The notes under the pieces were generated by a model. It searched no databases, had not been told where the DNA came from, and saw only the letters and a list, made by a program, of their open reading frames with translations. Positions 1 to 7,636 of a stretch of 16,820 nt of DNA are shown here, piece after piece. Both the position numbers and the translations under genes were made by a program. Each line of letters starts with the position of its first letter. Position 1 is the first letter of the stretch. The stretch is from an uncultured Eubacterium sp. Lineage in GTDB: Bacteria; Bacillota; Clostridia; Oscillospirales; Acutalibacteraceae. Location of the stretch: assembly GCA_902462495.1 (NCBI GenBank), contig CABQCC010000029.1, positions 1-16,820 of the forward strand, read 5' to 3'.

Positions 1-8
1 TGTTTTGA

Positions 9-1460
9 ATGTTTAATAATTTACACGAAGAATGTGGTGTTTTTGGCATATTCGAGCCGAAAACTTCTTATGTTGCACAATCGGTTTACTTGGCACTTTA
101 TGCGCTTCAGCACAGAGGTCAGGAAAGCTGTGGCATAGCCGTCAACGATGACGGAGTGTTTACTCATCACAAAGGCAACGGACTTGTGCCCGATGTTTTC
201 ACACAAGACAAACTCGAGCATTTGGGTATGGGAAACATCGCCATTGGTCATGTTCGATATTCAACAACAGGCGGAAAGAACATCAACAATGTTCAGCCAC
301 TTGTTATTCGCCACATCAAGGGCAATCTTGCGCTTGCACACAACGGAAACCTTGTTAACGCTATGGAAATCCGCAAGAACTTTGAGCTCAACGGCGGTAT
401 CTTCCACGGAACAAGCGACACGGAATCCATAGCTTACGAAATCGTTTCGAATCGACTTTCGTGCAAGAGCACGGAAGAAGCCATAAAAAAAGCTATGCCA
501 AACCTAAAAGGTGCATATTCATGCGTTGTTATGACCGCCACAAAGCTGATTGCTTTTCGTGACCCAAACGGTTTCAGACCGCTTTGTTTCGGCAAAACTG
601 CCGACGGTGCAATTTGTGTGAGCAGCGAAAGTTGTGCGCTTGATACTGTCGGCGCAAAAATAATCCGTGATGTGCTCCCCGGCGAAATAATCACGATTGA
701 TTCAAACGGTATTCATTCCGACAAAACGCATTGCAAAAACAACGGAAATCTTTGCGTATTTGAATACATCTATTTTGCAAGACCGGACAGCATAATTGAC
801 GGTGCATCGGTTGAGCACGCAAGAATGAAGGCAGGTGCATTTCTTGCAAAAGAAAGCCCTGTTGACGCAGATATTGTCATCGGTGTTCCCGACAGCGGAC
901 TTGATGCGGCACTTGGCTATGCCAACGAAAGCGGAATACCTTACGGCATAGGCTTTATCAAAAACAGATACATAGGCAGAAGTTTCATTCAGCCAAATCA
1001 ATCACAGCGTGAGAATGCAGTCAGAATCAAGCTGAATGTCATCAAAGAGAACATCGAGGGCAAGCGTGTTATTATGATTGACGACTCAATCGTTCGTGGA
1101 ACGACCTGCGCAAGAATTGTAAATCTGCTCCGTGAAGCAGGGGCAAAAGAGGTGCATATGCGTGTGTCATCTCCTCCGTTCAAGCACCCGTGTTATTTTG
1201 GAACAGATGTTGACAGCCAAGAAAACCTCATTGCGTGCAAATACAATTCGGTTGAAGAAATCGCAAAGGTCATCGGCGTTGACAGCCTTGCGTATTTGTC
1301 TGTGGAATCAACGCATAAATTAGCCGAAAGCGCAAGCACACATTGTTGTGACGGTTGCTTTACGGGCAAATATCCGATTGAAGTGCCAAAAGAACAGCCA
1401 AAGGACAAATTTGAAGAAAAAATCAGCAAAACCTCAAGCTACTACCAAGTGCTTGATTAA
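9..1460 (+). CDS. purF: Amidophosphoribosyltransferase (glutamine PRPP amidotransferase)
   Basis: First committed enzyme of de novo purine synthesis: PRPP plus glutamine gives 5-phosphoribosylamine, in the cytoplasm. The 483-residue length is normal. A short propeptide (MFNNLHEE) precedes Cys9, which becomes the N-terminal nucleophile of the Ntn glutaminase domain (about 9-230; HVRYSTTG at 81-88). The phosphoribosyltransferase domain follows, with the PRPP loop VIMIDDSIVRGTT at 354-366. Cys249, Cys395, Cys446/447 and Cys450 match the cysteine pattern of the [4Fe-4S] B. subtilis-type PurF, so the enzyme is predicted to be oxygen-sensitive and matured by propeptide cleavage. The ATG at position 9 fits the propeptide. 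Only 8 bases of upstream sequence are visible; a TGA at 6-8 may end an upstream gene of the same operon, but this cannot be settled here. Identity is secure. Confidence 0.97.
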   Translation: MFNNLHEECGVFGIFEPKTSYVAQSVYLALYALQHRGQESCGIAVNDDGVFTHHKGNGLVPDVFTQDKLEHLGMGNIAIGHVRYSTTGGKNINNVQPLVIRHIKGNLALAHNGNLVNAMEIRKNFELNGGIFHGTSDTESIAYEIVSNRLSCKSTEEAIKKAMPNLKGAYSCVVMTATKLIAFRDPNGFRPLCFGKTADGAICVSSESCALDTVGAKIIRDVLPGEIITIDSNGIHSDKTHCKNNGNLCVFEYIYFARPDSIIDGASVEHARMKAGAFLAKESPVDADIVIGVPDSGLDAALGYANESGIPYGIGFIKNRYIGRSFIQPNQSQRENAVRIKLNVIKENIEGKRVIMIDDSIVRGTTCARIVNLLREAGAKEVHMRVSSPPFKHPCYFGTDVDSQENLIACKYNSVEEIAKVIGVDSLAYLSVESTHKLAESASTHCCDGCFTGKYPIEVPKEQPKDKFEEKISKTSSYYQVLD

Positions 1461-1466
1461 AACAGT

Positions 1467-1504
1467 AAAAAGCTGTAAGTTCAATATGAACTTACAGCTT
1501 TTTT
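1467..1504 (+). terminator. Strong intrinsic terminator after purF, bidirectional
   Basis: A perfect 13-bp stem (1471-1483 with 1487-1499, starting AGCTGTAAG) closes on a 3-nt ATA loop. It is preceded by AAAA and followed by a T run at 1500-1504. The A-tract on the other side makes it equally suitable for leftward transcripts from the MATE gene. Confidence 0.92.
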
Positions 1505-1590
1505 AAACCCCACCGTAAACACTTCGTGTTGCCTCAAGTGGAGGCAAATGTAATTATCTTTTAGCGTGTTTCAGGAGCTTTATCGACAGT
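1505..1590 (-). repeat. Dispersed structured intergenic repeat, short copy (A)
   Basis: Non-coding segment sharing two blocks with 16526-16690: the block around AACACTTCGTGTTGCC (1518-1533) and the block around CAAGTGGAGGCA plus a downstream GCGTG..TTCA..GCTTTATCGA-like stretch (1535-1586). The longer copy carries about 75 extra bases between the blocks. Small hairpins are visible: AACAC/GTGTT (1518-1522/1526-1530) and TTGCCTC/GAGGCAA (1529-1535/1541-1547). Like the long copy, it abuts a strong bidirectional terminator. Orientation is given as minus because in the long copy the promoter and terminator imply leftward transcription. Function unknown. Confidence 0.65.
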
Positions 1591-1593
1591 ATG

Positions 1594-1623
1594 ACGGAGG
1601 CAGTTCGAACGATCCTCCTCCGT
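1594..1623 (-). terminator. Weak hairpin just downstream of the MATE gene
   Basis: A 7-bp stem (ACGGAGG 1594-1600 with CCTCCGT 1617-1623) lies 8 bases past the MATE stop codon in the leftward direction. There is no clear U-run, so termination here is doubtful; the strong hairpin at 1467-1504 is the better terminator for this transcript. Confidence 0.3.
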
Positions 1624-1630
1624 TTAGTTG

Positions 1631-2989
1631 TTATTCTTTTTGTTGTTCTTTCAAAGCCAATGCTTTAAATTTTTTCTGCTTCTTTAGATATATGATTGCG
1701 AGAGGAATGTCTGCAAGCAACCACGCCGCCGGAGCCGCATAGCACACAGCATTAAAGCCAATGAGCGGAGTGAAGATGAGCGCTATTGATATTCTGCCTA
1801 TCAATTCTCCTGCGCCTGCAACCGCATTTGCATATGTAAAGCCAAGACCCTGGAGTGTGTTCCTCAAAACGAACAGCACGGCTACAAGGCTGAAGCACTC
1901 TGCTGTTGCAAGGAGGTATTTTTTAGCCGCAAACAAAATTTCTGCGTTTGGCTCTGCCATAAACAATCTTACAATCGGCATACCGACAACGAGCATTGCA
2001 ACGCTCAAAACAACGGAAAGCAATATATCGAGAATGAATATTTTTTTGACTGATTTTATGATTCTGTCGTAATTCTTAGCACCGTAGTTTTGACCCACGA
2101 AAGTTTGCGTGCCAACGCTCAAACCGCTCAACGGAATGTTTGCAAGATTCTCTACCCTGCCTGCTGCGGTGAAGCCTGCAATCGTTGCCGTGCCGAATGA
2201 ATTTACCGCACTTTGAAGAATCATTGAACCTATGGAAGTGACGGTGAACTGCAAAGAAACAGGTATTCCCAATTTCAACTGTATCAAAGCGGTTTTCTTG
2301 TCAAACTTGAGATTTTCTTTTGAAACCTCAACACTTTTGTTATGCCTCAAAATATAATTGCCCGTGAGAACTGCCGCCACGATGTGCGAAATAAGAGTTG
2401 CAAGAGCAGCGCCCTCAACGCTCCAATGAAACCCGACAATGAACAGCATATCCAGAACAAAATTCACAAAAATGCTCACTATAAAATAGTACAGCGGTTT
2501 TTTACTTTCTCCGACCGCCCTCGAAATTGCGGTGAAATTGTTTGAAAGCATCTGAAACGGAATTGCAAAATAGAGAATATTTACATAAGATGACGAAAGT
2601 CCGAGAATTTCATCCGGTGTTCCGATAAGTTTTAACAGCGGAGTTGAAATGATGTGTGCAATCACAACAAGCAGAATTCCGAGCAAAAACGACACCGTAA
2701 TACTGCTTCCGGCAAACCTGTTGATTTTGTTTTGGTCCTTTGCGCCAAAAGCCTGTGCCACAGGTATAGTAAATCCGCTTGTAAGACCAAGCGCCGCACC
2801 GACAATAAATGAGTTTATTGAAGCAACTCCACCAACGGCGGCAAGAGCATCCGTGCTCACATATCGTCCGACAAGAATGTTGTCAACCAAAGTGTAATTG
2901 TACTGCAAAAGCGACGAAGCCATAATCGGTAAAGAAAACCTGACTATACTTTTTATAGGGTCACCCGTTAGCATTGAATTCTGTTTCAT
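1631..2989 (-). CDS. MATE family multidrug/Na+ efflux transporter
   Basis: Predicted integral membrane antiporter of the MATE (multi-antimicrobial extrusion) family, which exports cationic drugs or metabolites against Na+ or H+. From the start chosen here it is 452 residues, the usual family size, with hydrophobic segments throughout consistent with 12 helices in two halves. The N-terminus (MLTGDPIKSIVRFSLPIMA, then TLVDNILVGRY) is typical of the DinF/NorM-like clostridial group. The frame is open 39 codons upstream to 3106, but that extension is low-complexity and contains a good promoter (3020-3049), so the ATG at 2989 is preferred. The ribosome binding site there is weak (GCGGGATG). The gene is monocistronic and convergent with purF. 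Substrate cannot be predicted. Confidence 0.93.
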   Translation of the reverse strand: MKQNSMLTGDPIKSIVRFSLPIMASSLLQYNYTLVDNILVGRYVSTDALAAVGGVASINSFIVGAALGLTSGFTIPVAQAFGAKDQNKINRFAGSSITVSFLLGILLVVIAHIISTPLLKLIGTPDEILGLSSSYVNILYFAIPFQMLSNNFTAISRAVGESKKPLYYFIVSIFVNFVLDMLFIVGFHWSVEGAALATLISHIVAAVLTGNYILRHNKSVEVSKENLKFDKKTALIQLKLGIPVSLQFTVTSIGSMILQSAVNSFGTATIAGFTAAGRVENLANIPLSGLSVGTQTFVGQNYGAKNYDRIIKSVKKIFILDILLSVVLSVAMLVVGMPIVRLFMAEPNAEILFAAKKYLLATAECFSLVAVLFVLRNTLQGLGFTYANAVAGAGELIGRISIALIFTPLIGFNAVCYAAPAAWLLADIPLAIIYLKKQKKFKALALKEQQKE

Positions 2990-3019
2990 CTCATGTTCAT
3001 CCCGCAAAATGTTTTTTTC

Positions 3020-3049
3020 ATTATATATCCAAATCGTTCGATTTTTCAA
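3020..3049 (-). promoter_or_regulatory. Sigma-A promoter of the MATE gene
   Basis: On the minus strand, TTGAAA (3044-3049) and TATAAT (3020-3025) are separated by 18 bases. The predicted transcription start is near 3012, about 22 nt before the ATG at 2989. Its position excludes the longer reading of the ORF. Confidence 0.72.
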
Positions 3050-3164
3050 TACCTTAAAAGAATTTTTTATGAAAATATTTTGATTTGTACTATAATATAT
3101 TTGCAATAATATTGCACTGCCCGTTTACAACCGACAATTAGTGAGAAATTCTATGAAAGAAAAT

Positions 3165-3196
3165 ACCGCTTGGGAATTTGAATTATCCCAAGCGGT
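3165..3196 (-). terminator. Terminator of the heptose operon
   Basis: An 11-bp perfect stem, ACCGCTTGGGA (3165-3175) with TCCCAAGCGGT (3186-3196), has a 10-nt loop and is followed on the minus strand by a U-rich tail (ATTTTCTTTC). It begins one base after the stop codon of the last operon gene. Confidence 0.88.
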
Positions 3197-3197
3197 T

Positions 3198-4442
3198 TTA
3201 TAATTCGTGAATATTAAATTTTTTCCAAAATTCTTCTGCGCACTCTATTTTAATTGATCTGCAACCTGCATTTTCTGCCGTTTTTATATCCGCATCAGAA
3301 TCGCCTATCATATATGATTTTGAAAGGTCAATATTAAATTCGTCTGCTGCCTTTAAAAGCATTCCCGGTTTAGGTTTTCGACAATTGCAATCTATTTTTA
3401 ATTCTGTTACTTCGCCTTCAAAACCTTTATCAGGGTGATGCGGACAATAATATATCGCATCAACATACGCACCCTTTTCACCTAAAAGAGTTTCCATTTT
3501 TTTATGTATTTCCTCAAGTTCCTTGAAAGTAACTTCTCCACGAGCTATAACAGGCTGATTCGTTATAACAATCGCCAAAAAATCCGATTTGTTAATATCT
3601 TTAATCGCTTCTGCCACATTATCAATCAATTCGAAATCATTTATGTCAGACAAAAATCCTACATATTTATTTATAGTGCCGTCACGATCCAAAAAAATTG
3701 CCTTTTGTTTATTTTTAATATTCTTTTTTTCAACCTTGCCACTTTTAACATCTTCTGTAACAGCAATCAATCTGTCAGGAGTGCCCATATCTTTCACATA
3801 TTCGCTTGACAAATAAGCAAAGACTTTTTTGGTTTTTAACGCAGGTATTATTAAATCTTTGTCAAAATTTTTGACCTCGTCACCATTATTGCTTAAGCGG
3901 TCAAACACTTTTGGATTTAAAATATGAATACCTGCATTTACGCAATTCTTATAATATTTTGGTCTATTTTTTCCCTTGAACAAATTACATACAACATTAT
4001 TTTTATCATAGCAAATCAAAGTACTGTCATACGGATGAGTATTTGGATGTGCAAACAATGTAATAAGGGCATCATTTTTGGTGTGATACTCAATCATTTT
4101 GTTCAAATCAACATCAAAAATAATATCTCCGTTCAGAACTAAAAAATCATCTGCAAACTCATTTTTCAGTTTAAAAAGAGCACCCGCACTTCCAAGCGGC
4201 TCATCTTCTTCAAAATATTTTATATTTACTCCAAAAGACTCGCCATTTCCAAAATATTCCATTATCTGCTCTTTTAGATATGATACGGTAAAAATTAAGT
4301 CGCATATTCCGTATTTTTTTAGCTGAAGTATTGTTCTTTCAAGTACAGGAACACCGTCAACCTTTATCATAGGTTTGGGAACATTAGCCGAGGCACTGCG
4401 AATTCTTGTGCCAAAGCCTCCTGCCGAAATTAAAGCTTTCAT
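3198..4442 (-). CDS. Fused D-glycero-D-manno-heptose-1-P guanylyltransferase / heptose-1,7-bisP 7-phosphatase
   Basis: Bifunctional protein of 414 residues. The N-terminal domain (about 1-232) is a sugar-1-phosphate nucleotidyltransferase of the HddC/RmlA-like family: SAGGFGTR at 6-13, VPKPM at 21-25 and metal-binding LVLNGDIIFD at 101-110. The C-terminal domain (about 246-400) is a HAD-IIIA phosphatase of the GmhB family: FLDRDGTIN (250-258), ITNQ (293-296), zinc-loop cysteines and histidines CPHHP (333-337) and CNC (352-354), RKPKPG (355-360), and MIGDSDADI (378-386). Together they would dephosphorylate heptose 1,7-bisphosphate and then activate heptose 1-phosphate with a nucleotide, GTP being expected for the HddC branch. 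It is the last gene of the operon, 15 bases after hddA, with AGAGGTG as ribosome binding site. The nucleotide (GTP versus another) is inferred from the co-encoded HddA, not proven by a motif. Confidence 0.9.
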   Translation of the reverse strand: MKALISAGGFGTRIRSASANVPKPMIKVDGVPVLERTILQLKKYGICDLIFTVSYLKEQIMEYFGNGESFGVNIKYFEEDEPLGSAGALFKLKNEFADDFLVLNGDIIFDVDLNKMIEYHTKNDALITLFAHPNTHPYDSTLICYDKNNVVCNLFKGKNRPKYYKNCVNAGIHILNPKVFDRLSNNGDEVKNFDKDLIIPALKTKKVFAYLSSEYVKDMGTPDRLIAVTEDVKSGKVEKKNIKNKQKAIFLDRDGTINKYVGFLSDINDFELIDNVAEAIKDINKSDFLAIVITNQPVIARGEVTFKELEEIHKKMETLLGEKGAYVDAIYYCPHHPDKGFEGEVTELKIDCNCRKPKPGMLLKAADEFNIDLSKSYMIGDSDADIKTAENAGCRSIKIECAEEFWKKFNIHEL

Positions 4443-4457
4443 AGAACACCTCTTTAC

Positions 4458-5465
4458 TTAATCGTGGTTTTTCCATGATTCGTGACGAAAATGAATTACT
4501 TGTGCACCGTCATTTTCAAACTCAAAAGGAACAAGCATATAATCCTTCATTCCGCTCAAAAATTTTTCGTGATTTTCAGAAGGGACATAAAACAACATAA
4601 AGCCTCCGCCGCCGGCACCTAAAAGTTTTCCGCCGAGTGCTCCGCTTTCCATTCCTTGTTTATAAATATAATTAATTGAATTGGTTGAAACTGCTTTGCC
4701 TGTTTGTGTTTTAAGTTTCCATGTCACATCAAGAAGCCTTCCAAAATCATCAAGATTCTTTTCTTTATCCGTCAGAATAACCTCGGCTTTATCTACCAAC
4801 GAATACATTTTGTCAAGAACTGCGATTCTGTCACTCTTACTTGTTTCTTGATTTGCTTTTTGAATATCTGAAGAAAATCGTGTAAATCCCGTAAACACCA
4901 TAAAAAGATTACTGTTAAGTTCTTTTTTTCTTTCAACAGGAATAATCATAGGTTTAACGGTGAATTTATCATCCTTAAAATCAATTCGATTAAATCCGCC
5001 ATACGCAGCGGCAATTTGATCCTGCCAACCGCCTTTTTCGTCACAGAGTACCCTTTCAAGATAAATAGCCTCTTTGGCAAGCTGTTCTTTGTCAACATAT
5101 TGACCTTTCAGAGTATGAAACGCAAGAAGCATTCCGACTGCAAATGAGCTTGATGTTCCAAGTCCTGTCTTTGCGGGCAAATCTGCCTCATACGAAAGTC
5201 TGATTTCTTTCATATCAAGCATTTTCATTGCTTCTCTTACAGCAGGATGAACAATCTCGTCTAAATCGTCACTTACTCGCTCTATTTTTGAATACACAAT
5301 TTCGTTTGTATATTCAAAGAATTTTGGCAAATGTCTAACAATAACATAATTATATTTGTCAAAAGTCGTTGAAATTACAGCGCCTTGTTTTTCTTTAAAA
5401 TACTCTTCCATATCCGTTCCGCCACCAAAAAACGACATACGAAACGGTGTTTTTGTGATTATCAT
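4458..5465 (-). CDS. hddA: D-glycero-alpha-D-manno-heptose-7-phosphate kinase (GHMP family)
   Basis: GHMP kinase of 335 residues, the normal HddA length; it would phosphorylate C-1 of D-glycero-D-manno-heptose 7-phosphate with ATP to the alpha-1,7-bisphosphate. All three GHMP motifs are visible: RMSFFGGGTD at 9-18, the ATP loop PAKTGLGTSSSFAVG at 97-111, and GALGGKLLGAGGGGF at 275-289. The N-terminus MIITKTPFRMSFFGGGTD is characteristic of HddA/WcbL-type kinases rather than galactokinase or mevalonate kinase. Its ATG overlaps the stop of the membrane protein gene (ATGA), implying translational coupling; the ribosome binding site is CGGAG. Context (gmhA, gmhB/hddC domains) supports the heptose assignment. 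A related alternative would be a fucose or other deoxyheptose kinase. Confidence 0.9.
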   Translation of the reverse strand: MIITKTPFRMSFFGGGTDMEEYFKEKQGAVISTTFDKYNYVIVRHLPKFFEYTNEIVYSKIERVSDDLDEIVHPAVREAMKMLDMKEIRLSYEADLPAKTGLGTSSSFAVGMLLAFHTLKGQYVDKEQLAKEAIYLERVLCDEKGGWQDQIAAAYGGFNRIDFKDDKFTVKPMIIPVERKKELNSNLFMVFTGFTRFSSDIQKANQETSKSDRIAVLDKMYSLVDKAEVILTDKEKNLDDFGRLLDVTWKLKTQTGKAVSTNSINYIYKQGMESGALGGKLLGAGGGGFMLFYVPSENHEKFLSGMKDYMLVPFEFENDGAQVIHFRHESWKNHD

Positions 5466-6913
5466 TTTAAATTCTCCGTTTTTTCATACAGATAATATTG
5501 TTTATAACATTTATCAAATTTTTCCTCAAACACCACATCCCAATTAGGTATCTGTGTTTCTTTCACTAAAGTATATCCGTCAAAATCATTTTGCTGAATG
5601 GTCAAAAGGAAATCTGCTTCTTTGTTCTCAATTACTTGTTGGCGCTCATCTGCCACCTCTTCAGCATTAATATTATAATTTGTAAAATATCGTGTAAACG
5701 GCATAGTATCTGAATAAATATAGAATCCGCCATTTTCTGCCTGATAATAATATAATTTTGGATTATCAACAGAATTAACTATTTCAGCTATCTCAAACTG
5801 CTTGTATTCATTCTTATCATACTTAAATGTTTCAATTTGACTACTGTTTATAACAAACATAGAAGCAATTACAACTGTCAAAATCGGTAGTGAAAATTTA
5901 ACCTTATTATTTAATGATTTAGTAACAAAGAAAATCAAAAAGGCAAACAAATCTAAAAAATAATATGACCACCAAGTAGATGAATACACTATATAAATGA
6001 AGAACAGAAAAAATGTTATTAAATAAAACACATCTTCTTTTTTTCTTTCTTTATTTCTTATATTAATAATATTTGGAAGCATACATAGTATAACAGGCAT
6101 AACCGTCAACATCTTTATAGCGAATGTATTATAATTATGAACTGAGCCTACTGCTGTATAATACTTGAAAATAACAATATAAAAATACACATAGAATAAA
6201 TCGTACAGTCCGCCTTTAACAGCAAAATAAATCAACAGCGGAACTGTCACACATGCAAAGCCAAGAATATAATAAAGGATGGTTTTCCATATATTCCACT
6301 TGTTTTTTATGTAATAAACCAACATATATACGACTAATATGACATCAAAAAAGCATAAATTATACTTTGTCCATAACCTTATAGCACAAAAAGCACCAAT
6401 CAACAATACATCAAACGGTTTAAATGTTCTGTTGCTCTGTATATTTTTCACCATAAAATATACAGACCAAATAAAGGTTGACAACAACAATTCTTCGCTT
6501 GAACCCGTTGATGAAAATGCACTTGCCAACGAAATTACAAAAATTGAAATTACAGTTGCCAAGAGATTATATTTTTCACCAAACAATTTGCTTGTTTTGT
6601 AAACACCTATACTGTAAATAAAAAACAGTACAAGTTCTGTAATATACAAACCCTCGAACCTTTTAAAACAAGGCAACGCCGCAAATAAATATGCAAATAT
6701 TTGCAAAGGTCCTTTATGCTCATAAATATCCTTATATGGTACCAAACCCGACAGCACTTGCTTTGCCTGAATAAGCCAAGTGTTGGCATCGGGTAAATCA
6801 CAAATAGGATAAATAGGTGATGATTTGCAAAACAAAGTTACACACATTATTGAAATCGCCGCTATAATACAATACGACGTGATTTCTTTATTAAAACGCT
6901 TTTCTTTTATCAT
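5462..6913 (-). CDS. Multi-spanning GT-C/GT39-like membrane glycosyltransferase
   Basis: Predicted integral membrane protein of about 483 residues with roughly a dozen hydrophobic segments. After the first helix, an extracytoplasmic loop carries DLPDANTWL and then YKDIYEHKGPL, which resembles the acidic and KPPL-like loop of PMT/ArnT-type (GT39) GT-C enzymes that use polyprenyl-phosphate sugars. The C-terminal ~100 residues form a soluble, presumably extracytoplasmic domain. It follows the GT2 gene directly and overlaps hddA by 4 bases. The inferred role is to transfer the lipid-linked sugar made by the GT2 enzyme to a surface acceptor. A TTG at 6925 would add four residues and sits right after the GT2 stop; the ATG at 6913 is preferred, with GGGTAAC as a modest ribosome binding site. 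The acceptor is unknown. Confidence 0.75.
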   Translation of the reverse strand: MIKEKRFNKEITSYCIIAAISIMCVTLFCKSSPIYPICDLPDANTWLIQAKQVLSGLVPYKDIYEHKGPLQIFAYLFAALPCFKRFEGLYITELVLFFIYSIGVYKTSKLFGEKYNLLATVISIFVISLASAFSSTGSSEELLLSTFIWSVYFMVKNIQSNRTFKPFDVLLIGAFCAIRLWTKYNLCFFDVILVVYMLVYYIKNKWNIWKTILYYILGFACVTVPLLIYFAVKGGLYDLFYVYFYIVIFKYYTAVGSVHNYNTFAIKMLTVMPVILCMLPNIINIRNKERKKEDVFYLITFFLFFIYIVYSSTWWSYYFLDLFAFLIFFVTKSLNNKVKFSLPILTVVIASMFVINSSQIETFKYDKNEYKQFEIAEIVNSVDNPKLYYYQAENGGFYIYSDTMPFTRYFTNYNINAEEVADERQQVIENKEADFLLTIQQNDFDGYTLVKETQIPNWDVVFEEKFDKCYKQYYLYEKTENLK

Positions 6914-6925
6914 ATAGTTACCCAA

Positions 6926-7636
6926 TTAATGAAGAATTCTTATAATTCTGAAAATATTTTTTATGTAGCACCAAATATACAACATCAGTCTTCTTGTTGA
7001 TGTTCCGTTGAGTCTTTGTTCAAAAACAATTGGTGTTTCTCCAATTTTAATATTGCGATTATTCGCTTTCATTCGAGCCAAAATTTCTTGTTGCATCTCA
7101 AAATTTTCAGAAGCAATCTTTATTGCCTTTAACTGCTTTGCGTCATACAAACGATATCCACCGGAAATATCTTTTGTTTTCAATCCCAAAATGCTTCTCA
7201 TAACAGAATTTAAAATATGCGACATAATTTGTGACGACAATTTATCATTTGTTACACCGCCCGGAACATATCTTGAACCGATTACTATATCACAATCATT
7301 ATTAATAAAGTTATTATACATATCGGGAATATATTTTGGATTGTGAGAGCAATCTGCATCCAAAATAAAGAACAAATCTTTGTCACAAAGTTTGATTGCA
7401 TAACGCATAGCATCAGCCTGACCAAAGCCCGGTTGAACAAAGTAATTTACATTCAAATCTTTGCAAAGTTGCTTTGTGTTATCGGTTGTTTTTCTGGCAT
7501 CAACAACATTAATTGAGTAATCAACACCTGAAAGTCGTGTGCTGAACTCCTCATTAATTTGCGGAATCAACACCTTTAAATTGTCTTCTTCATTATAGGT
7601 CAAAAGGCAGACCCATACACTTTTTTTATTCTCCAT
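6926..7636 (-). CDS. GT2 family polyprenyl-phosphate glycosyltransferase-like protein
   Basis: GT-A fold family 2 glycosyltransferase, 236 residues, of the dolichol/polyprenyl-phosphate mannose synthase (DPM1) type, without the C-terminal membrane domain some homologues have. Visible motifs are LTYNEEDN (12-19), DADCSH (93-98, the DxD metal site), GSRYVPGG (120-127), DISGGYRLYD (156-165) and EQRLNGTSTRR (206-216). One oddity: the usual VDDGSxDGT segment reads VVDARKTTDNT (44-54), so the second aspartate and the small residues are changed. The likely reaction is transfer of a nucleotide-activated sugar, here probably heptose, to undecaprenyl phosphate at the cytoplasmic membrane face. Start ATG 7636 has AAAGGAG upstream and overlaps the end of gmhA by 11 bases. 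Confidence 0.85.
   Translation of the reverse strand: MENKKSVWVCLLTYNEEDNLKVLIPQINEEFSTRLSGVDYSINVVDARKTTDNTKQLCKDLNVNYFVQPGFGQADAMRYAIKLCDKDLFFILDADCSHNPKYIPDMYNNFINNDCDIVIGSRYVPGGVTNDKLSSQIMSHILNSVMRSILGLKTKDISGGYRLYDAKQLKAIKIASENFEMQQEILARMKANNRNIKIGETPIVFEQRLNGTSTRRLMLYIWCYIKNIFRIIRILH

Noticed and set aside
2990..3106. N-terminal extension of the MATE protein to 491 residues
   Set aside because: The extra 39 residues are not family-like and overlap a good promoter; start moved to 2989.
3153..3203. 16-codon plus-strand ORF (MKENTAWEF...) in the gap between the MATE gene and the heptose operon
   Set aside because: It coincides with the operon's terminator hairpin, has a poor ribosome binding site and no matching promoter; the pairing explains the sequence.
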